Part shown: in pieces, positions 1-8,897 of the stretch
How positions within the stretch are numbered: the stretch's first letter is position 1
Layout of the letters: every line of letters begins with the position of its first letter
Source of the DNA: Pseudarthrobacter psychrotolerans
GTDB taxonomy: Bacteria > Actinomycetota > Actinomycetes > Actinomycetales > Micrococcaceae
Direction of reading: 5' to 3'
DNA length: 64,000 bases
NCBI RefSeq assembly: GCF_009911795.1
Contig: NZ_CP047898.1
Coordinates: forward strand, 3,720,001-3,784,000
Position numbers and translations under genes: made by a program
Notes under the pieces: generated by a model
Database searches by the model: none
Told to the model about the DNA's origin: nothing
Seen by the model: the letters and a program-made list of their open reading frames with translations, nothing else

Positions 1-945
1 GTCGGCGTCGGCGTCATTGCCGGTGGCGATGTCGAACGCGGCTGAACTGCCGCCGTCGGACATCCTGTTGATCAGGGAGGCCATCGCGAACGGCGAGGAG
101 CAGTCCATCCGGATCTTCTCGTCCCAGTCCAGGGTCATAAACGCCCACTGCGGATCCACGGTGGGGTTCACCACGGTCAGGTCCAGGTGGTGGCGCTCGC
201 CGATCTCGCCCCAGTAGTCCACTGCGGCACCGCCCATGGGGTCGGCGCCGATGCGTACGCCGGCCTCGCGGATGGCGTCCAGGTTCAATACGGACGGGAG
301 GTCGTCAACGTAGCTGCTGAGGAAATCGAACTTGCCGGTGCTGTCCGCTGCGAGGGCGTCGGAGACGGGGATGCGCTTCACGCCCCGCAGGTCGTTTTCC
401 AGGAGTTCGTTCGCGCGGTTGGCGATCCAGCCCGTGGCGTCGGAATCGGCCGGGCCGCCGTGCGGAGGGTTGTACTTGAAGCCGCCGTCTCCGGGCGGGT
501 TGTGGCTGGGTGTGACCACAATGCCGTCCGCCTCAGGAGTGCCGGGCTGGCGGTTGTTGTTGTACGTGAGGATGGCGTGGCTCAGCGCCGGGGTGGGGGT
601 GTAGCCGTGCCGCGCGTCGATCAGCACGTGCACACCGTTGGCGGCGAGGACCTCGAGGGCGGAGTTCTGCGCCGGCTCGCTGAGGGCGTGGGTGTCCTTC
701 GCCAGGAAAAGCGGGCCGGTGATGCCTTGCCCGGCGCGGTATTCCACGATTGCCTGTGTGATCGCGAGGATGTGTTTTTCGTTGAACGACGCCTTGAGGC
801 TCGAGCCGCGGTGCCCGGAAGTGCCGAACGCCACGCGCTGGCCGGGATCACCCAGATCCGGCGTGATGTCGTAATACGCGTCGAGGAGCGCAGTGATGTC
901 AACAAGGTCCTGGGGTTGGGCAACTGTGCCCGCGCGGCTAGCCAT
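1..945 (-). CDS. pgm: Phosphoglucomutase (alpha-D-glucose phosphate-specific), 3' end cut by the window
   Basis: Interconverts glucose 1-phosphate and glucose 6-phosphate, linking glycogen/trehalose metabolism to glycolysis in the cytosol. Reading the minus strand from the ATG at 945 gives [20 protein letters not shown], then [10 protein letters not shown] near residue 41 and the phosphoserine loop [12 protein letters not shown] near residue 145, both hallmarks of the alpha-phosphohexomutase family. About 315 residues are present; the family is about 545 long, so the C-terminal phosphate-binding domain lies outside the window. The ATG at 956 is in another frame and is rejected. No disruption is seen in the visible part. 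Confidence 0.93.
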   Translation of the reverse strand, partial: MASRAGTVAQPQDLVDITALLDAYYDITPDLGDPGQRVAFGTSGHRGSSLKASFNEKHILAITQAIVEYRAGQGITGPLFLAKDTHALSEPAQNSALEVLAANGVHVLIDARHGYTPTPALSHAILTYNNNRQPGTPEADGIVVTPSHNPPGDGGFKYNPPHGGPADSDATGWIANRANELLENDLRGVKRIPVSDALAADSTGKFDFLSSYVDDLPSVLNLDAIREAGVRIGADPMGGAAVDYWGEIGERHHLDLTVVNPTVDPQWAFMTLDWDEKIRMDCSSPFAMASLINRMSDGGSSAAFDIATGNDADAD

Positions 946-1216
946 GGCACCAGCATGCCAGACGTGGGCGGCAGTCAAAACGCCGGGTCCATAATCCGGC
1001 CCCTATGACGCGGAAAGTCCCTTCCGGGCGGTGGGCAACAAGTAGTTAAAGCGAGTACTGGGCCCAAAAGTACCTATATACCGGCTCCCTGCGGCGCTGC
1101 TACGTTCGGAAAAGCTCAGGAAGGGAATGCCCGACGGCGGGGAGCGCCGCCGTCGGGCACTGCAGTTAGCGTCGGGTACTGCAGTAAGTCGGTACGCAGC
1201 GATCAGGGGGCAGGTC
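946..1216. promoter_or_regulatory. Divergent intergenic region between pgm and the NERD gene, with a GC hairpin
   Basis: No gene is seen here. It must hold the promoters of the two divergent neighbours. A GC-rich inverted repeat at about 1128-1154 (CCCGACGGCG paired with CGCCGTCGGG) sits just before the favoured start of the downstream gene, so it may be a 5'-UTR hairpin. Confidence 0.4.
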
Positions 1217-2158
1217 ATGGCGGCAGGGGACGGCGCGGCAGAGCAGTCGAGGCTGGCTGCAGAACGCGTGCAGCGACTGAAACGCCAACTCGATCTGGCC
1301 GAGCGTGCCACGAAGTCGTGGGACGCCGGTGTCGTGGGCGAGCGGCTCGTGACGGACCGGCTGAGCGGGCTTATTCCGCACGGCTGGTACCTGCTGAACG
1401 ACGTCCACTGGCCCGGGCGGCCCAAAGCCAACCTTGACCATGTGCTGGTGGGTCCCGGCGGCGTGGTGGTGGTCGATGCCAAGAACTGGACCGGCGAGGT
1501 CACTGTCTCGGCCGGGGTCCTGTGGCAGGGCCGTTTTGCCAGGACGCAGTCCGTGGACGGGGCATTGGCGCAGTGCGCCGCCGTCGCGTCCGTGCTGGCG
1601 CCGCCCCACCGGCGGTTCGTCCGCCCGTTGATCTGCCTCGCCGGTCAGCCTGACCTCTTCGGCATCACCAATTCCGACGTCGCCGTAGCGGGCGTCGACC
1701 ACGTTGTTGCTGCCGTCTTGGCGTTGCCTCCGGTCCTCGACCAGCAGACGGTGGTGGGCCTTTATGCGCACCTCGGCGAACAACTGGCGCAGGACCCGGC
1801 GGCGGAGGGGCCGGCTCAGGATTCGCTGACCGCGAAGCCACTGACTGCCAAGCCACCGTCCGCCAAGTCATCGACCACGAGGTTACCGACCGCGAAGCCG
1901 GTGGCTGGACGGACGCCGGCGGCTGGGCCGGCGGTCGCCGGGCCGGCGCGGTCCGGGCAGGCTGGAGGCCGGCAGGGGCCCCGGCAACTCACCCACGGTC
2001 CCGGCCGAGGGGCGCGTAGTGGGGCCGGAAGCGGCGGTGCGGCACGCAGCAGGAATTCGAGGGCACAGCAACATGCCGCCGGTGGAATGACCCGGTTGAT
2101 GTTCCTGGCCGCTTTTGTGGTCTTTGCCGTTTACGTGCTGCCGTATTGGGGGCGGTAG
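1217..2158 (+). CDS. NERD (nuclease-related) domain protein with C-terminal membrane anchor
   Basis: Function unknown; NERD domains are distantly related to restriction-like nucleases. The N-terminal third has a short charged, coiled-coil-like stretch, then the NERD core at about residues 40-150 with GERLVTDRL, DVHWPG, NLDHVLVGPGG and VVVDAKNWTG; the D and the D-x-K pair match the usual active-site pattern. Residues about 200-280 are a low-complexity Ala/Pro/Thr/Gly linker with repeated TAKP-like units, followed by one hydrophobic helix (FLAAFVVFAVYVLPYW) ending four residues before the stop. I chose ATG 1217 because a GGGGGCAGG ribosome site precedes it; ATG 1127 is in frame but would translate a hairpin. 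Confidence 0.82.
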   Translation: MAAGDGAAEQSRLAAERVQRLKRQLDLAERATKSWDAGVVGERLVTDRLSGLIPHGWYLLNDVHWPGRPKANLDHVLVGPGGVVVVDAKNWTGEVTVSAGVLWQGRFARTQSVDGALAQCAAVASVLAPPHRRFVRPLICLAGQPDLFGITNSDVAVAGVDHVVAAVLALPPVLDQQTVVGLYAHLGEQLAQDPAAEGPAQDSLTAKPLTAKPPSAKSSTTRLPTAKPVAGRTPAAGPAVAGPARSGQAGGRQGPRQLTHGPGRGARSGAGSGGAARSRNSRAQQHAAGGMTRLMFLAAFVVFAVYVLPYWGR

Positions 2159-2236
2159 GACTGGTGGGCGCGGCGATCGGCCCGTATTGCAGGCGGCGGT
2201 AGGCTGGGAAGCGAAGACTTCGAATGGGGACAAACC

Positions 2237-2782
2237 ATGACTGACCAGCCCACTCCACGCCGTGATTCGCCAGGGTCCGGCGCCCAGGAACCAGGCGATT
2301 CGCCGGCAGGATACGAGCCGCCGCAGTTTGTGCCGCCGCAGGGTCCCAGCATCCCGGCTCCACCTCTGTACGACCAGAATCAGTATGGCCAGAACCAGTA
2401 CGGCCAGCCGGGCGATCCGTACGGCGCGGCATATGCCCAGCCAGCGAGCCCTTACGGCCAAGGCGCCAGCCCTTATGGCCAGCCGGCGTACGGGCAACCC
2501 GCCTACGGCCAGCCCTCTTATTACGGCATGCCGCAGCAGCCCAAGGGCCTGAGCATCGCCAGCATGGTCCTCGGCATTTCCTCGGTCATCCTTGGCTGGT
2601 TCATGATTCCGCAGATAGCCGCAATCATCACCGGCCATCTGGCCCTCCGCCGCGAACCGTCGGGCAAGGGCATGTCCATCACCGGGCTGGTCCTGGGCTA
2701 CCTTTGCCTGCTGGGGTACGGAGCGTTCTGGCTGGTCCTCATTATCGGGCTGATGACGTACAGGTCCACCTACGGGTACTGA
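2237..2782 (+). CDS. DUF4190 membrane protein with Tyr/Gln/Pro-rich N-terminus
   Basis: Small membrane protein of unknown function, 181 residues. The first 100 residues are disordered and repetitive, with many YGQ/YGQPAYGQP units and proline. The C-terminal half has two to three hydrophobic segments separated by a loop GHLALRREPSGKGMSITG, the DUF4190 signature (GHxAL then a second helix). Such proteins sit in the cytoplasmic membrane with the low-complexity tail in the cytosol. The start follows GGGGACAAACC. A strong hairpin terminator follows at 2861. It is in the same direction as the NERD gene, 78 bp away, but a TAGGCT box near 2200 suggests its own promoter. Confidence 0.82.
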   Translation: MTDQPTPRRDSPGSGAQEPGDSPAGYEPPQFVPPQGPSIPAPPLYDQNQYGQNQYGQPGDPYGAAYAQPASPYGQGASPYGQPAYGQPAYGQPSYYGMPQQPKGLSIASMVLGISSVILGWFMIPQIAAIITGHLALRREPSGKGMSITGLVLGYLCLLGYGAFWLVLIIGLMTYRSTYGY

Positions 2783-2860
2783 CCCCGGTCGTAGCTGGCC
2801 CGCTCGGAGTCAGAAGGCGGGGCAGGCTGGCCCTTCGCGCCGCAGACTGCCAGGCAGCGG

Positions 2861-2884
2861 AAAGGCCCCCGGCAGGGGGCCTTT
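2861..2884 (+). terminator. Rho-independent type hairpin
   Basis: AAAGGCCCCC-GGCA-GGGGGCCTTT is a perfect 10-bp stem with a 4-nt loop followed by CTTC. It lies between the plus-strand DUF4190 gene and the minus-strand small gene ending at 2910, so it may stop transcription from both sides. Confidence 0.85.
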
Positions 2885-2909
2885 CTTCAGGTGGGCATGA
2901 ATCACAAAA

Positions 2910-3116
2910 TCAGACTCTCTCGCGCGTGCTCTCAGCGGCCGGTTCCTGGGCTTCGTGGGTCTTCCGGCGACGCGGGAAGGCCCAGAAGGTGAAGTCCTGG
3001 GCCGTGTAGTGCGGCTCCGGACGGTCCGGCGGTGTTTCCTGGCGCGCTTCGGGTTTCCGGTCGGCTTCTCTCTTGTTACGCCACCCGTATTCCTCCATTG
3101 ATGAATAGCACATCAC
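2910..3116 (-). CDS. Small hypothetical protein (68 aa)
   Basis: Not recognised. I accept it as real because a near-ideal ribosome site, AAGGAGGTTTGTG, precedes the ATG at 3116. The product is hydrophilic and charged (N-terminus MMCYSSMEEYGWRNKREAD, later YTAQDFTFWAFPRRRK) with no signal peptide or membrane segment. It lies alone between two hairpins. Confidence 0.65.
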   Translation of the reverse strand: MMCYSSMEEYGWRNKREADRKPEARQETPPDRPEPHYTAQDFTFWAFPRRRKTHEAQEPAAESTRERV

Positions 3117-3158
3117 AAACCTCCTTATAGTGACTGCCCCTTAATCGTCCTCCGGATC

Positions 3159-3184
3159 GGCCCCGGAGTCGACACCCCGGGGCC
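3159..3184. repeat. GC inverted repeat upstream of the 68-aa gene and downstream of the amidase
   Basis: GGCCCCGG and CCGGGGCC are separated by 10 nt. It lies 13 nt beyond the amidase stop, so it could end amidase transcription, but it has no T-run. Confidence 0.45.
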
Positions 3185-3196
3185 CTCAATCCAGCC

Positions 3197-4678
3197 TCAG
3201 AAGCCGAGCTGGGCCGCCACCTGGAGCAGGAGCAGTTCCGATCCCGCTGGCCCCACGAGCTGGATTCCCATCGGCAGGCCATGTGCGGGTTGCCCGCCGG
3301 TCCAGTACACGGGAATCGTGATGGCCGGCAGGCCGCAGACGTTCACCATGGAGGACCACGGCGCGAATTCGCACTGCCTGCGGTAGTCGCCGTCGGCGTC
3401 CCAGGGCCATTCTGCGGCCGGCCACGGTTCGTCGCCGTGCGTGGCGCCGGTAAACCAGCCCACCGGGCGGGGCGTCTGCGCCAGGGCCGGCATCAGCATC
3501 AGGTCCCAGCCACCGTACTGCGTGATGGTGTCACGTTCGAATTGCCGGAGGAACGCCAGTGATTCGTTGAGCTTTGCTGCGCTGCGCTGTTGGGCCCGGC
3601 GCCTGAAAGTGCGGGTCAGCGGGGCCAGAAGCGCTTCGCGGTGCGGACTGATCCGGGCGGTTCCGATGGCGGCCGTCCACGCTGTGGTGAACGCGTCCGG
3701 GTAGCGGTTGTCGTAGCGGATGGCGGCTTCGCTGACGGCGTGCCCGGCATGTTCCAGCATGTCGCTGCCCGTCTGCAATGCCGCCAGGGCTTCCGTCTCC
3801 GTCGTGAACGGGAAGGTGGTGGACCAGGGGCTGTCCAGGGACATGCCGATGCGCAGCGGGCGCGGTTCGTGTCCCGCAGCGTCGAGATAACTGTTGTCAC
3901 GAGACGGCACCAGGGCATCCATCAGCAGGGCCGCGTCGGCTGCGCTGCGGGCCAGGGGCCCCGCCACCACCAGACGGGCGGGATCGCCGGAACTTTCGCC
4001 GGACGGCACCACACCACGGCCGGGTTTGAGACCCACCAGGCCGCAGGCGGCGGCCGGGATACGGACCGAACCTCCGCCGTCGGTCCCTGGCGCGAACGGA
4101 AGCAGGCCCGCCGCCACCGCGGCAGCGCTGCCCCCGGAGGAACCGCCGGAACTCCGGCTCGGGGCATGCGGATTGCGCGACGGCGGTGCGATGCGGTTCT
4201 CGCTGTATGCCGTGAGTCCAAACTCCGGAACCTGCGTCTTACCCAATGAGACAACGCCAGCGGCCTTGAGGACTGCGGCCAGGGTGCCGTCGGCGGGTGC
4301 CGGTTTGTGGTCAAGGGCAGCGCTGCCGTGAGTGGTCACCACGCCGGCGACGTCGGTCAGGTCCTTGAACGCCACCGGCATGCCATGCAGGAGCGGCAGT
4401 CCGTCCGTGCTGGCCCCGGAGACCCCCACGGAGTCGGTTCCGACGTCTTTGCGGAACCGGACGTACCGGGCATCGGCGGCGGCTGCATCGGCCATCGCCA
4501 GCTCTGCCGTGACCGTGACAAAGGCGCCCAGCAACGGATTCTGGTCTGCAATCCGGGCCAGGAAATGTCTAGTAGCGTCCCGCGCTGAAAGCTCGCCTGC
4601 GCGGAGCGCATCCCGCAGTTGGACGGCGGTCAGTTCGTGGATGTCAGCGGTGGAACCGGTGGCCTGCGCAGCTGGCAA
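3197..4678 (-). CDS. Amidase (amidase signature family)
   Basis: Cytosolic amide hydrolase, 493 residues, the usual length. The Ser-cisSer-Lys triad is visible: Lys in GMPVAFKDLTDV near residue 98, the two serines in the Gly/Ser-rich block SSGGSSGGSAAAVAAG near residues 170-190, then GTDGGGSVRIPAA. The substrate cannot be read from sequence; candidates include aryl or aliphatic amides. The start is a TTG preceded by GAGGAGGAG, and no ATG lies nearby. It stands alone, divergent from the rhodanese gene. Confidence 0.88.
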   Translation of the reverse strand: MPAAQATGSTADIHELTAVQLRDALRAGELSARDATRHFLARIADQNPLLGAFVTVTAELAMADAAAADARYVRFRKDVGTDSVGVSGASTDGLPLLHGMPVAFKDLTDVAGVVTTHGSAALDHKPAPADGTLAAVLKAAGVVSLGKTQVPEFGLTAYSENRIAPPSRNPHAPSRSSGGSSGGSAAAVAAGLLPFAPGTDGGGSVRIPAAACGLVGLKPGRGVVPSGESSGDPARLVVAGPLARSAADAALLMDALVPSRDNSYLDAAGHEPRPLRIGMSLDSPWSTTFPFTTETEALAALQTGSDMLEHAGHAVSEAAIRYDNRYPDAFTTAWTAAIGTARISPHREALLAPLTRTFRRRAQQRSAAKLNESLAFLRQFERDTITQYGGWDLMLMPALAQTPRPVGWFTGATHGDEPWPAAEWPWDADGDYRRQCEFAPWSSMVNVCGLPAITIPVYWTGGQPAHGLPMGIQLVGPAGSELLLLQVAAQLGF

Positions 4679-4792
4679 AGCTCCTCCTCAGGATCATTTA
4701 GAAGCGTAGCCTGCGTCGGCCTTCGGCAGGCGAGGCAGGACGGCTGGCGCTAGGCTGGAAGGAGACCCGTGATTCTCCGAAAAAGGACTCCC

Positions 4793-5119
4793 ATGAGCGA
4801 TTTCGATTCTGTGCCTGTCAACGACGTCCCGGCCGACGCCTTGATTCTGGACGTCCGCGAAGACTACGAATGGGTAGCCGGACATGCCGAGGACGCTCTG
4901 CATATCCCTCTTGATCAGCTTCCGGCGCGGCTTGGCGAACTGGACCCGGACCAGGACGTTTACGTCATCTGCCGCACGGGCGGACGGTCCTTCCGTGCTG
5001 CGCAATGGCTCACCGGGCAGGGCTATACCGCCATCAATGTGGCAGGCGGAATGGACCAGTGGCTCGAGTCCGGCAAGCCGCTCGTGTCCGATAACGGCCT
5101 CAAGCCCCTCGTTCTGTAG
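4793..5119 (+). CDS. Rhodanese-like single-domain protein
   Basis: 108 residues, one rhodanese domain, likely a cytosolic sulfurtransferase or sulfane-sulfur carrier. The active-site loop is CRTGGRS with Cys near residue 64; also typical are LDVREDYEWVAGHAEDA and NVAGGMDQW. ATG 4793 is chosen over the in-frame ATG at 4769 because AAAAAGGACTCCC precedes it. It lies 38 bp before pheA in the same direction and may share its transcript. Confidence 0.9.
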   Translation: MSDFDSVPVNDVPADALILDVREDYEWVAGHAEDALHIPLDQLPARLGELDPDQDVYVICRTGGRSFRAAQWLTGQGYTAINVAGGMDQWLESGKPLVSDNGLKPLVL

Positions 5120-5157
5120 TTCAACCCCAACCTGTGTCCATCACCCAAGAGGAATCC

Positions 5158-6117
5158 ATGCCCGCGACGCCCGTTACGTACACCTTCCTCGGGCCTGAGG
5201 GCACATTCACCGAGGCGGCACTGATGCAGGTTCCGGATGCCGCGCAAGCCACCCGCATCCCGGCCTCCAACGTTAACGCGGCGCTGGACATGGTCCGCGA
5301 CGGCTTTGCGGACGCAGCGATGGTCCCCATTGAGAATTCGGTGGAAGGCGGGGTAACCGCCACCTTGGACGCTATCGCCGGCGGGCAGGAACTCCGGATC
5401 ATCCGCGAAGTCCTGGTGCCCATCAGCTTTGTGCTGGTGGCCCGGTCTGGCGTGGAGCTGGAGGACATCCGCCGGATCTCCACGCACGGCCATGCCTGGG
5501 CGCAGTGCCGGCTCTGGGTGGAAGCGAATATTCCAGGTGCAGAATATGTTGCAGGCTCGTCCACCGCGGCGGCCGCAATGGGGCTCCTGGGCGGCGACGC
5601 CCACTACGACGCCGCGATCTGCGCGCCCATAGTGGCACAGGAGCAGCCGGGGCTGTCCGTCCTGGCGGAGAATATCGGCGACAACCCGGGTGCGGTGACC
5701 CGGTTCATCCTGGTGAGCAGGCCGGGAACCCTGCCCGAACGGACCGGTGCGGACAAGACCACCGTCGTCGTCCCGCTTCCGGAAGACCGCCCGGGTGCGC
5801 TGATGGAAATCCTGGACCAGTTCGCAACGCGCGGCGTGAACCTCAGCCGGATCGAATCCCGGCCTACGGGTCAGTACCTTGGCCACTACTTTTTCAGCAT
5901 CGACGCCGACGGGCATATCGCGGATGCCCGTGTGGCTGACGCCTTGGCAGGGCTTCACCGCATTAGCCCGGCCACCCGCTTCCTGGGCTCCTATGGGCGG
6001 GCAGACGCCCAAAGCTCCAGCGTCGCGCAACATACCTCTGACGAGGCATTCCGGGCCGCGCATGAATGGGTCGGGCAGATTCTGCAGGGGAATGAACGCG
6101 GCTTGACCATGCCCTAG
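5158..6117 (+). CDS. pheA: Prephenate dehydratase
   Basis: Converts prephenate to phenylpyruvate in phenylalanine biosynthesis. 319 residues: PDT domain about 1-185 starting YTFLGPEGTFTEAAL, with VPIENSVEGGV and later ENIGDNPGAVTRF (the conserved T-R-F), then a C-terminal ACT domain about 200-280 with RPGALMEIL and the phenylalanine-binding ESRPTGQYLGHYFF. The ACT domain implies feedback control by phenylalanine. ATG 5158 follows AAGAGGAATCC; an upstream in-frame start at 5134 lacks a good ribosome site. No fused chorismate mutase is present, as usual in actinobacteria. Confidence 0.95.
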   Translation: MPATPVTYTFLGPEGTFTEAALMQVPDAAQATRIPASNVNAALDMVRDGFADAAMVPIENSVEGGVTATLDAIAGGQELRIIREVLVPISFVLVARSGVELEDIRRISTHGHAWAQCRLWVEANIPGAEYVAGSSTAAAAMGLLGGDAHYDAAICAPIVAQEQPGLSVLAENIGDNPGAVTRFILVSRPGTLPERTGADKTTVVVPLPEDRPGALMEILDQFATRGVNLSRIESRPTGQYLGHYFFSIDADGHIADARVADALAGLHRISPATRFLGSYGRADAQSSSVAQHTSDEAFRAAHEWVGQILQGNERGLTMP

Positions 6118-6219
6118 GCTTCGCCCACAGCGTAGGTCAAGGTACTTCCGCGGGGTAGTTACTGTGCGTATGCTTGCTTGATCCACTTGGGGGATGGCCC
6201 CTAACGAAGGGAGCAGGTC

Positions 6220-6429
6220 ATGAGTACCAGCAGCACAGACAATGACGGCCAGGGCATGATCGTTAACCCTAAGCCCGCAGTCGACAATCAGGACTGGGAC
6301 GGCGACGACGCAGACCGCGCTGACCGCCTGCGCTTCGAAGAGGAACAGGCCATGATCCGCGAGCAGTCCGAGGCGCGTGCCGCGAAGGCCGCCGCAGAGG
6401 CTGAATCGGTCAAGAAGGCAACCGCCTGA
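6220..6429 (+). CDS. Small acidic hypothetical protein (69 aa)
   Basis: Not recognised. It has a clear ribosome site (GAAGGGAGCAGGTC) and an independent promoter-like upstream region. The first 35 residues are acidic (NQDWDGDDADRADR), the last 30 are an Ala/Glu/Lys/Arg-rich helix likely to form a short coiled coil. No membrane segment. It ends 12 bp from the convergent lipid kinase gene. Confidence 0.7.
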   Translation: MSTSSTDNDGQGMIVNPKPAVDNQDWDGDDADRADRLRFEEEQAMIREQSEARAAKAAAEAESVKKATA

Positions 6430-6441
6430 GAGCAGGCCTGC

Positions 6442-7500
6442 TTAGGCCTGCTGGCCTTTCACCCTTATCAGGAGGGACCGCGGCTCCACCCGGACGGTGA
6501 GCTTGGTGGCCAGCCCTGACGTGTCGCCGTCGATTTGTGTGGGCATGGGCTCCGGGCACTTGACGACGATTCGGCCGGCCCGGTACATCGTCATAAAGGG
6601 CAGGTTGCCCTTGTGTTTGAAGAGGATTTTCGCGTACATGGCCAGCCAGCCGATGGCGCTGCGGGGGCTCATGACCACCACGTCCAGCATGCCGTCGTCG
6701 ATCATGGCTTCCGGGATGAAATCGATCCCGCCCGGGACCAGTCCGCAGTTGGCAAAGAGCACGCTGCGGATGTTCCGGACCTGCTCCGGCTTGTCATCCA
6801 GCGCGACTGATACCTTCCTGCGCCGCCCGGGCAGGTGGCGCATTCCGGCCTCGGTATAAGCCAGCCAGCCCACGGCTTTCTTGAGGCCGTCATTGGTGTC
6901 GGCGAGAATTTCGGCGTCCATGCCGATCCCGGCGATCACCAGGAACGCGTGCTCGGAGGAGTGTCCTGTGCGGGAATTTTCGATGCCCATCCGCGCGGTG
7001 TCGATGTAGCGTTGGCGGCCGAAGAGCGCTGTCTGCACGTTGGCGTGGAGGTCATTGACATCCAGATCGACGTTCCGCGCCAGGAGGTTTCCCGTCCCCA
7101 GCGGAATCAGGCCCATGGCCACATCCGTACGCGCGAGGGACTCAGCCACCACCCGCACAGTACCGTCGCCACCGCCCACCAGAACGACGTCGGCCTTGTA
7201 GTCCAGCGCCGACCGGGCCTGGGAGTATCCGGGGTCATCGGCGGTCGTCTCGAGGAAAAGGGGCTCGTCCCAGCCAGCCGTCAGGCAGGCGCGCCGGATG
7301 GCTTCCTTCGCTTCGGGGGCGCGCGCCTTGACAGGGTTGAGGATGACGGCAACGCGCTGCTGGGTGAGGCCGGTCTCGTGTGCTTCTTCGTTGACGGCGC
7401 TGCGGATGTGCAGGGCTTTGAGCTTCCGCACGCCCCACCAGCTGGAGACGGCGAAAGCCAGCGCCGCCGCGCTCAGGACGTAAAGAAGCCAGTCGTTCAT
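6442..7500 (-). CDS. Diacylglycerol/sphingosine kinase-family lipid kinase (YegS/DagK type)
   Basis: 352 residues. An N-terminal hydrophobic segment ([18 protein letters not shown]) anchors it to the membrane. The catalytic domain begins near residue 48 with [10 protein letters not shown], followed by the nucleotide-binding [15 protein letters not shown] near residue 107 and [14 protein letters not shown] near 133, all defining features. The C-terminal beta-sandwich domain carries [15 protein letters not shown]. It likely phosphorylates a lipid such as diacylglycerol, or undecaprenol-related lipid; the exact substrate is not evident. It is divergent from serS, with only about 90 bp between them. 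Confidence 0.88.
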   Translation of the reverse strand: MNDWLLYVLSAAALAFAVSSWWGVRKLKALHIRSAVNEEAHETGLTQQRVAVILNPVKARAPEAKEAIRRACLTAGWDEPLFLETTADDPGYSQARSALDYKADVVLVGGGDGTVRVVAESLARTDVAMGLIPLGTGNLLARNVDLDVNDLHANVQTALFGRQRYIDTARMGIENSRTGHSSEHAFLVIAGIGMDAEILADTNDGLKKAVGWLAYTEAGMRHLPGRRRKVSVALDDKPEQVRNIRSVLFANCGLVPGGIDFIPEAMIDDGMLDVVVMSPRSAIGWLAMYAKILFKHKGNLPFMTMYRAGRIVVKCPEPMPTQIDGDTSGLATKLTVRVEPRSLLIRVKGQQA

Positions 7501-7577
7501 GGTGCTTCAACAGTATCCCGGTCGCGGCGCTGCGATTCCCCTGTCCGGCCGGGCAGCGTTGGTTCCGCCGGATTCGA

Positions 7578-7590
7578 TACTCTTGTCTGG
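7578..7590 (+). promoter_or_regulatory. Putative -10 box for leaderless serS transcript
   Basis: TACTCT ends 6 nt before the GTG start codon and no ribosome site is visible, the arrangement expected when transcription starts at the start codon. Confidence 0.5.
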
Positions 7591-8870
7591 TGATCGACGT
7601 AAAAGACCTCAGCGAAAACCCGGACAAGTTCCGTGCCAGCCAGCGCGCCCGCGGCGCAGACGAATCAGTGGTGGACGCGATCATCGCCGCAGACTCCGCC
7701 AGGCGGGCCGCGCTGATCAGGTTTGAAAACCTCCGCGCCGAACAGAACGTCTTCGGCAAGAAGGTGGCGCAGGCCAAGGGCGACGAGAAGAAGGCCCTGC
7801 TCGCCGAGGTCAAGGAACTGGCCAACACTGTGAAGGCCGCATCGGCGGAAGCGGACGCTGCCCAGGCCAAGCAGGACGAACTGCTGCGAACCATCCCGAA
7901 CCTTATTGAGGACGGCGTCCCCGAGGGCGGCGAGGACGACTACGTGGTGGTCAAAACCGTTGGCACCCCCCGCGAGTTCCCCGATTTCGAGCCGAAGGAC
8001 CACCTGGAAATCGGTGAGCTGATCGGCGCGATCGACATGGAGCGCGGCGCCAAGGTGTCCGGCTCTCGCTTCTACTTCCTGCGCGGTGTGGGAGCACGCC
8101 TGGAGATGGCCTTGCTGCAGATGGCCATGGACCAGGCCATCGAGGCCGGCTTTGTTCCCATGATCACGCCCACCCTGGTGCGCCCCGAAACCATGCAGGG
8201 CACCGGTTTTGACGTAAAGCACGACGCCGAGATCTACCGTCTCGCCGAGGACGACCTTTACCTGGTGGGCACCTCTGAGGTTGCCCTGGCCGGCTACCAT
8301 GCGGACGAGATCCTGGACCTGACGGGCGGCCCCATCCGGTTCGCCGGGCAGAGCTCCTGCTACCGCCGCGAGGCAGGCTCGCACGGCAAGGACACCCGCG
8401 GCATCATCCGCGTGCACCAGTTCAACAAGGTGGAGATGTTCGTCTACACCACGGTGGAAAAGGCCGCAGCCGAACACGAACGGCTCCTGGCCTGGGAAGA
8501 GGAGATGCTGGCCAAGTGCGAGCTTCCCTACCGCGTCATTGACACTGCCGCCGGTGACCTCGGCATGTCCGCGGCCCGCAAGTTCGACTGTGAAGCCTGG
8601 GTCCCCACCCAGGGCGCCTACCGTGAGCTCACGTCCACCTCGAACTGCACCACGTTCCAGGCCCGCCGCCTGAACATCCGCGAGCGTGTAGTCAACGACG
8701 AAGGTGTAGCCAAGGGCACCCGTGCCGTGGCCACGCTGAACGGCACGCTGGCCACCACCCGCTGGATCGTGGCCATCCTGGAGCACCACCAGAACGCCGA
8801 CGGCTCGGTCAACGTCCCGGCCGCGCTGCAGAAGTACCTGGGTGGGATGGAAGTCTTCCCGGTCCTCTAG
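7590..8870 (+). CDS. serS: Seryl-tRNA synthetase
   Basis: Charges tRNA-Ser with serine. 426 residues, full length. The N-terminal coiled-coil arm is about residues 30-100 (Ala/Glu/Lys-rich). Class II motifs are visible: motif 2 [28 protein letters not shown] near residue 250 and motif 3 [15 protein letters not shown] near 390; [15 protein letters not shown] is the serine-site region. The start is GTG in [15 protein letters not shown], the family's normal N-terminus. Confidence 0.97.
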   Translation: MIDVKDLSENPDKFRASQRARGADESVVDAIIAADSARRAALIRFENLRAEQNVFGKKVAQAKGDEKKALLAEVKELANTVKAASAEADAAQAKQDELLRTIPNLIEDGVPEGGEDDYVVVKTVGTPREFPDFEPKDHLEIGELIGAIDMERGAKVSGSRFYFLRGVGARLEMALLQMAMDQAIEAGFVPMITPTLVRPETMQGTGFDVKHDAEIYRLAEDDLYLVGTSEVALAGYHADEILDLTGGPIRFAGQSSCYRREAGSHGKDTRGIIRVHQFNKVEMFVYTTVEKAAAEHERLLAWEEEMLAKCELPYRVIDTAAGDLGMSAARKFDCEAWVPTQGAYRELTSTSNCTTFQARRLNIRERVVNDEGVAKGTRAVATLNGTLATTRWIVAILEHHQNADGSVNVPAALQKYLGGMEVFPVL

Positions 8871-8897
8871 CTTTCGAGGATTCGCGGAAAATCCCCG

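Noticed and set aside
187..1008. 273-residue plus-strand frame over pgm
   Set aside because: Antisense to a clear phosphoglucomutase.
1128..1154. Hairpin before the NERD gene as a terminator
   Set aside because: It is upstream of a gene with the gene's own promoter region behind it and has no T-run.
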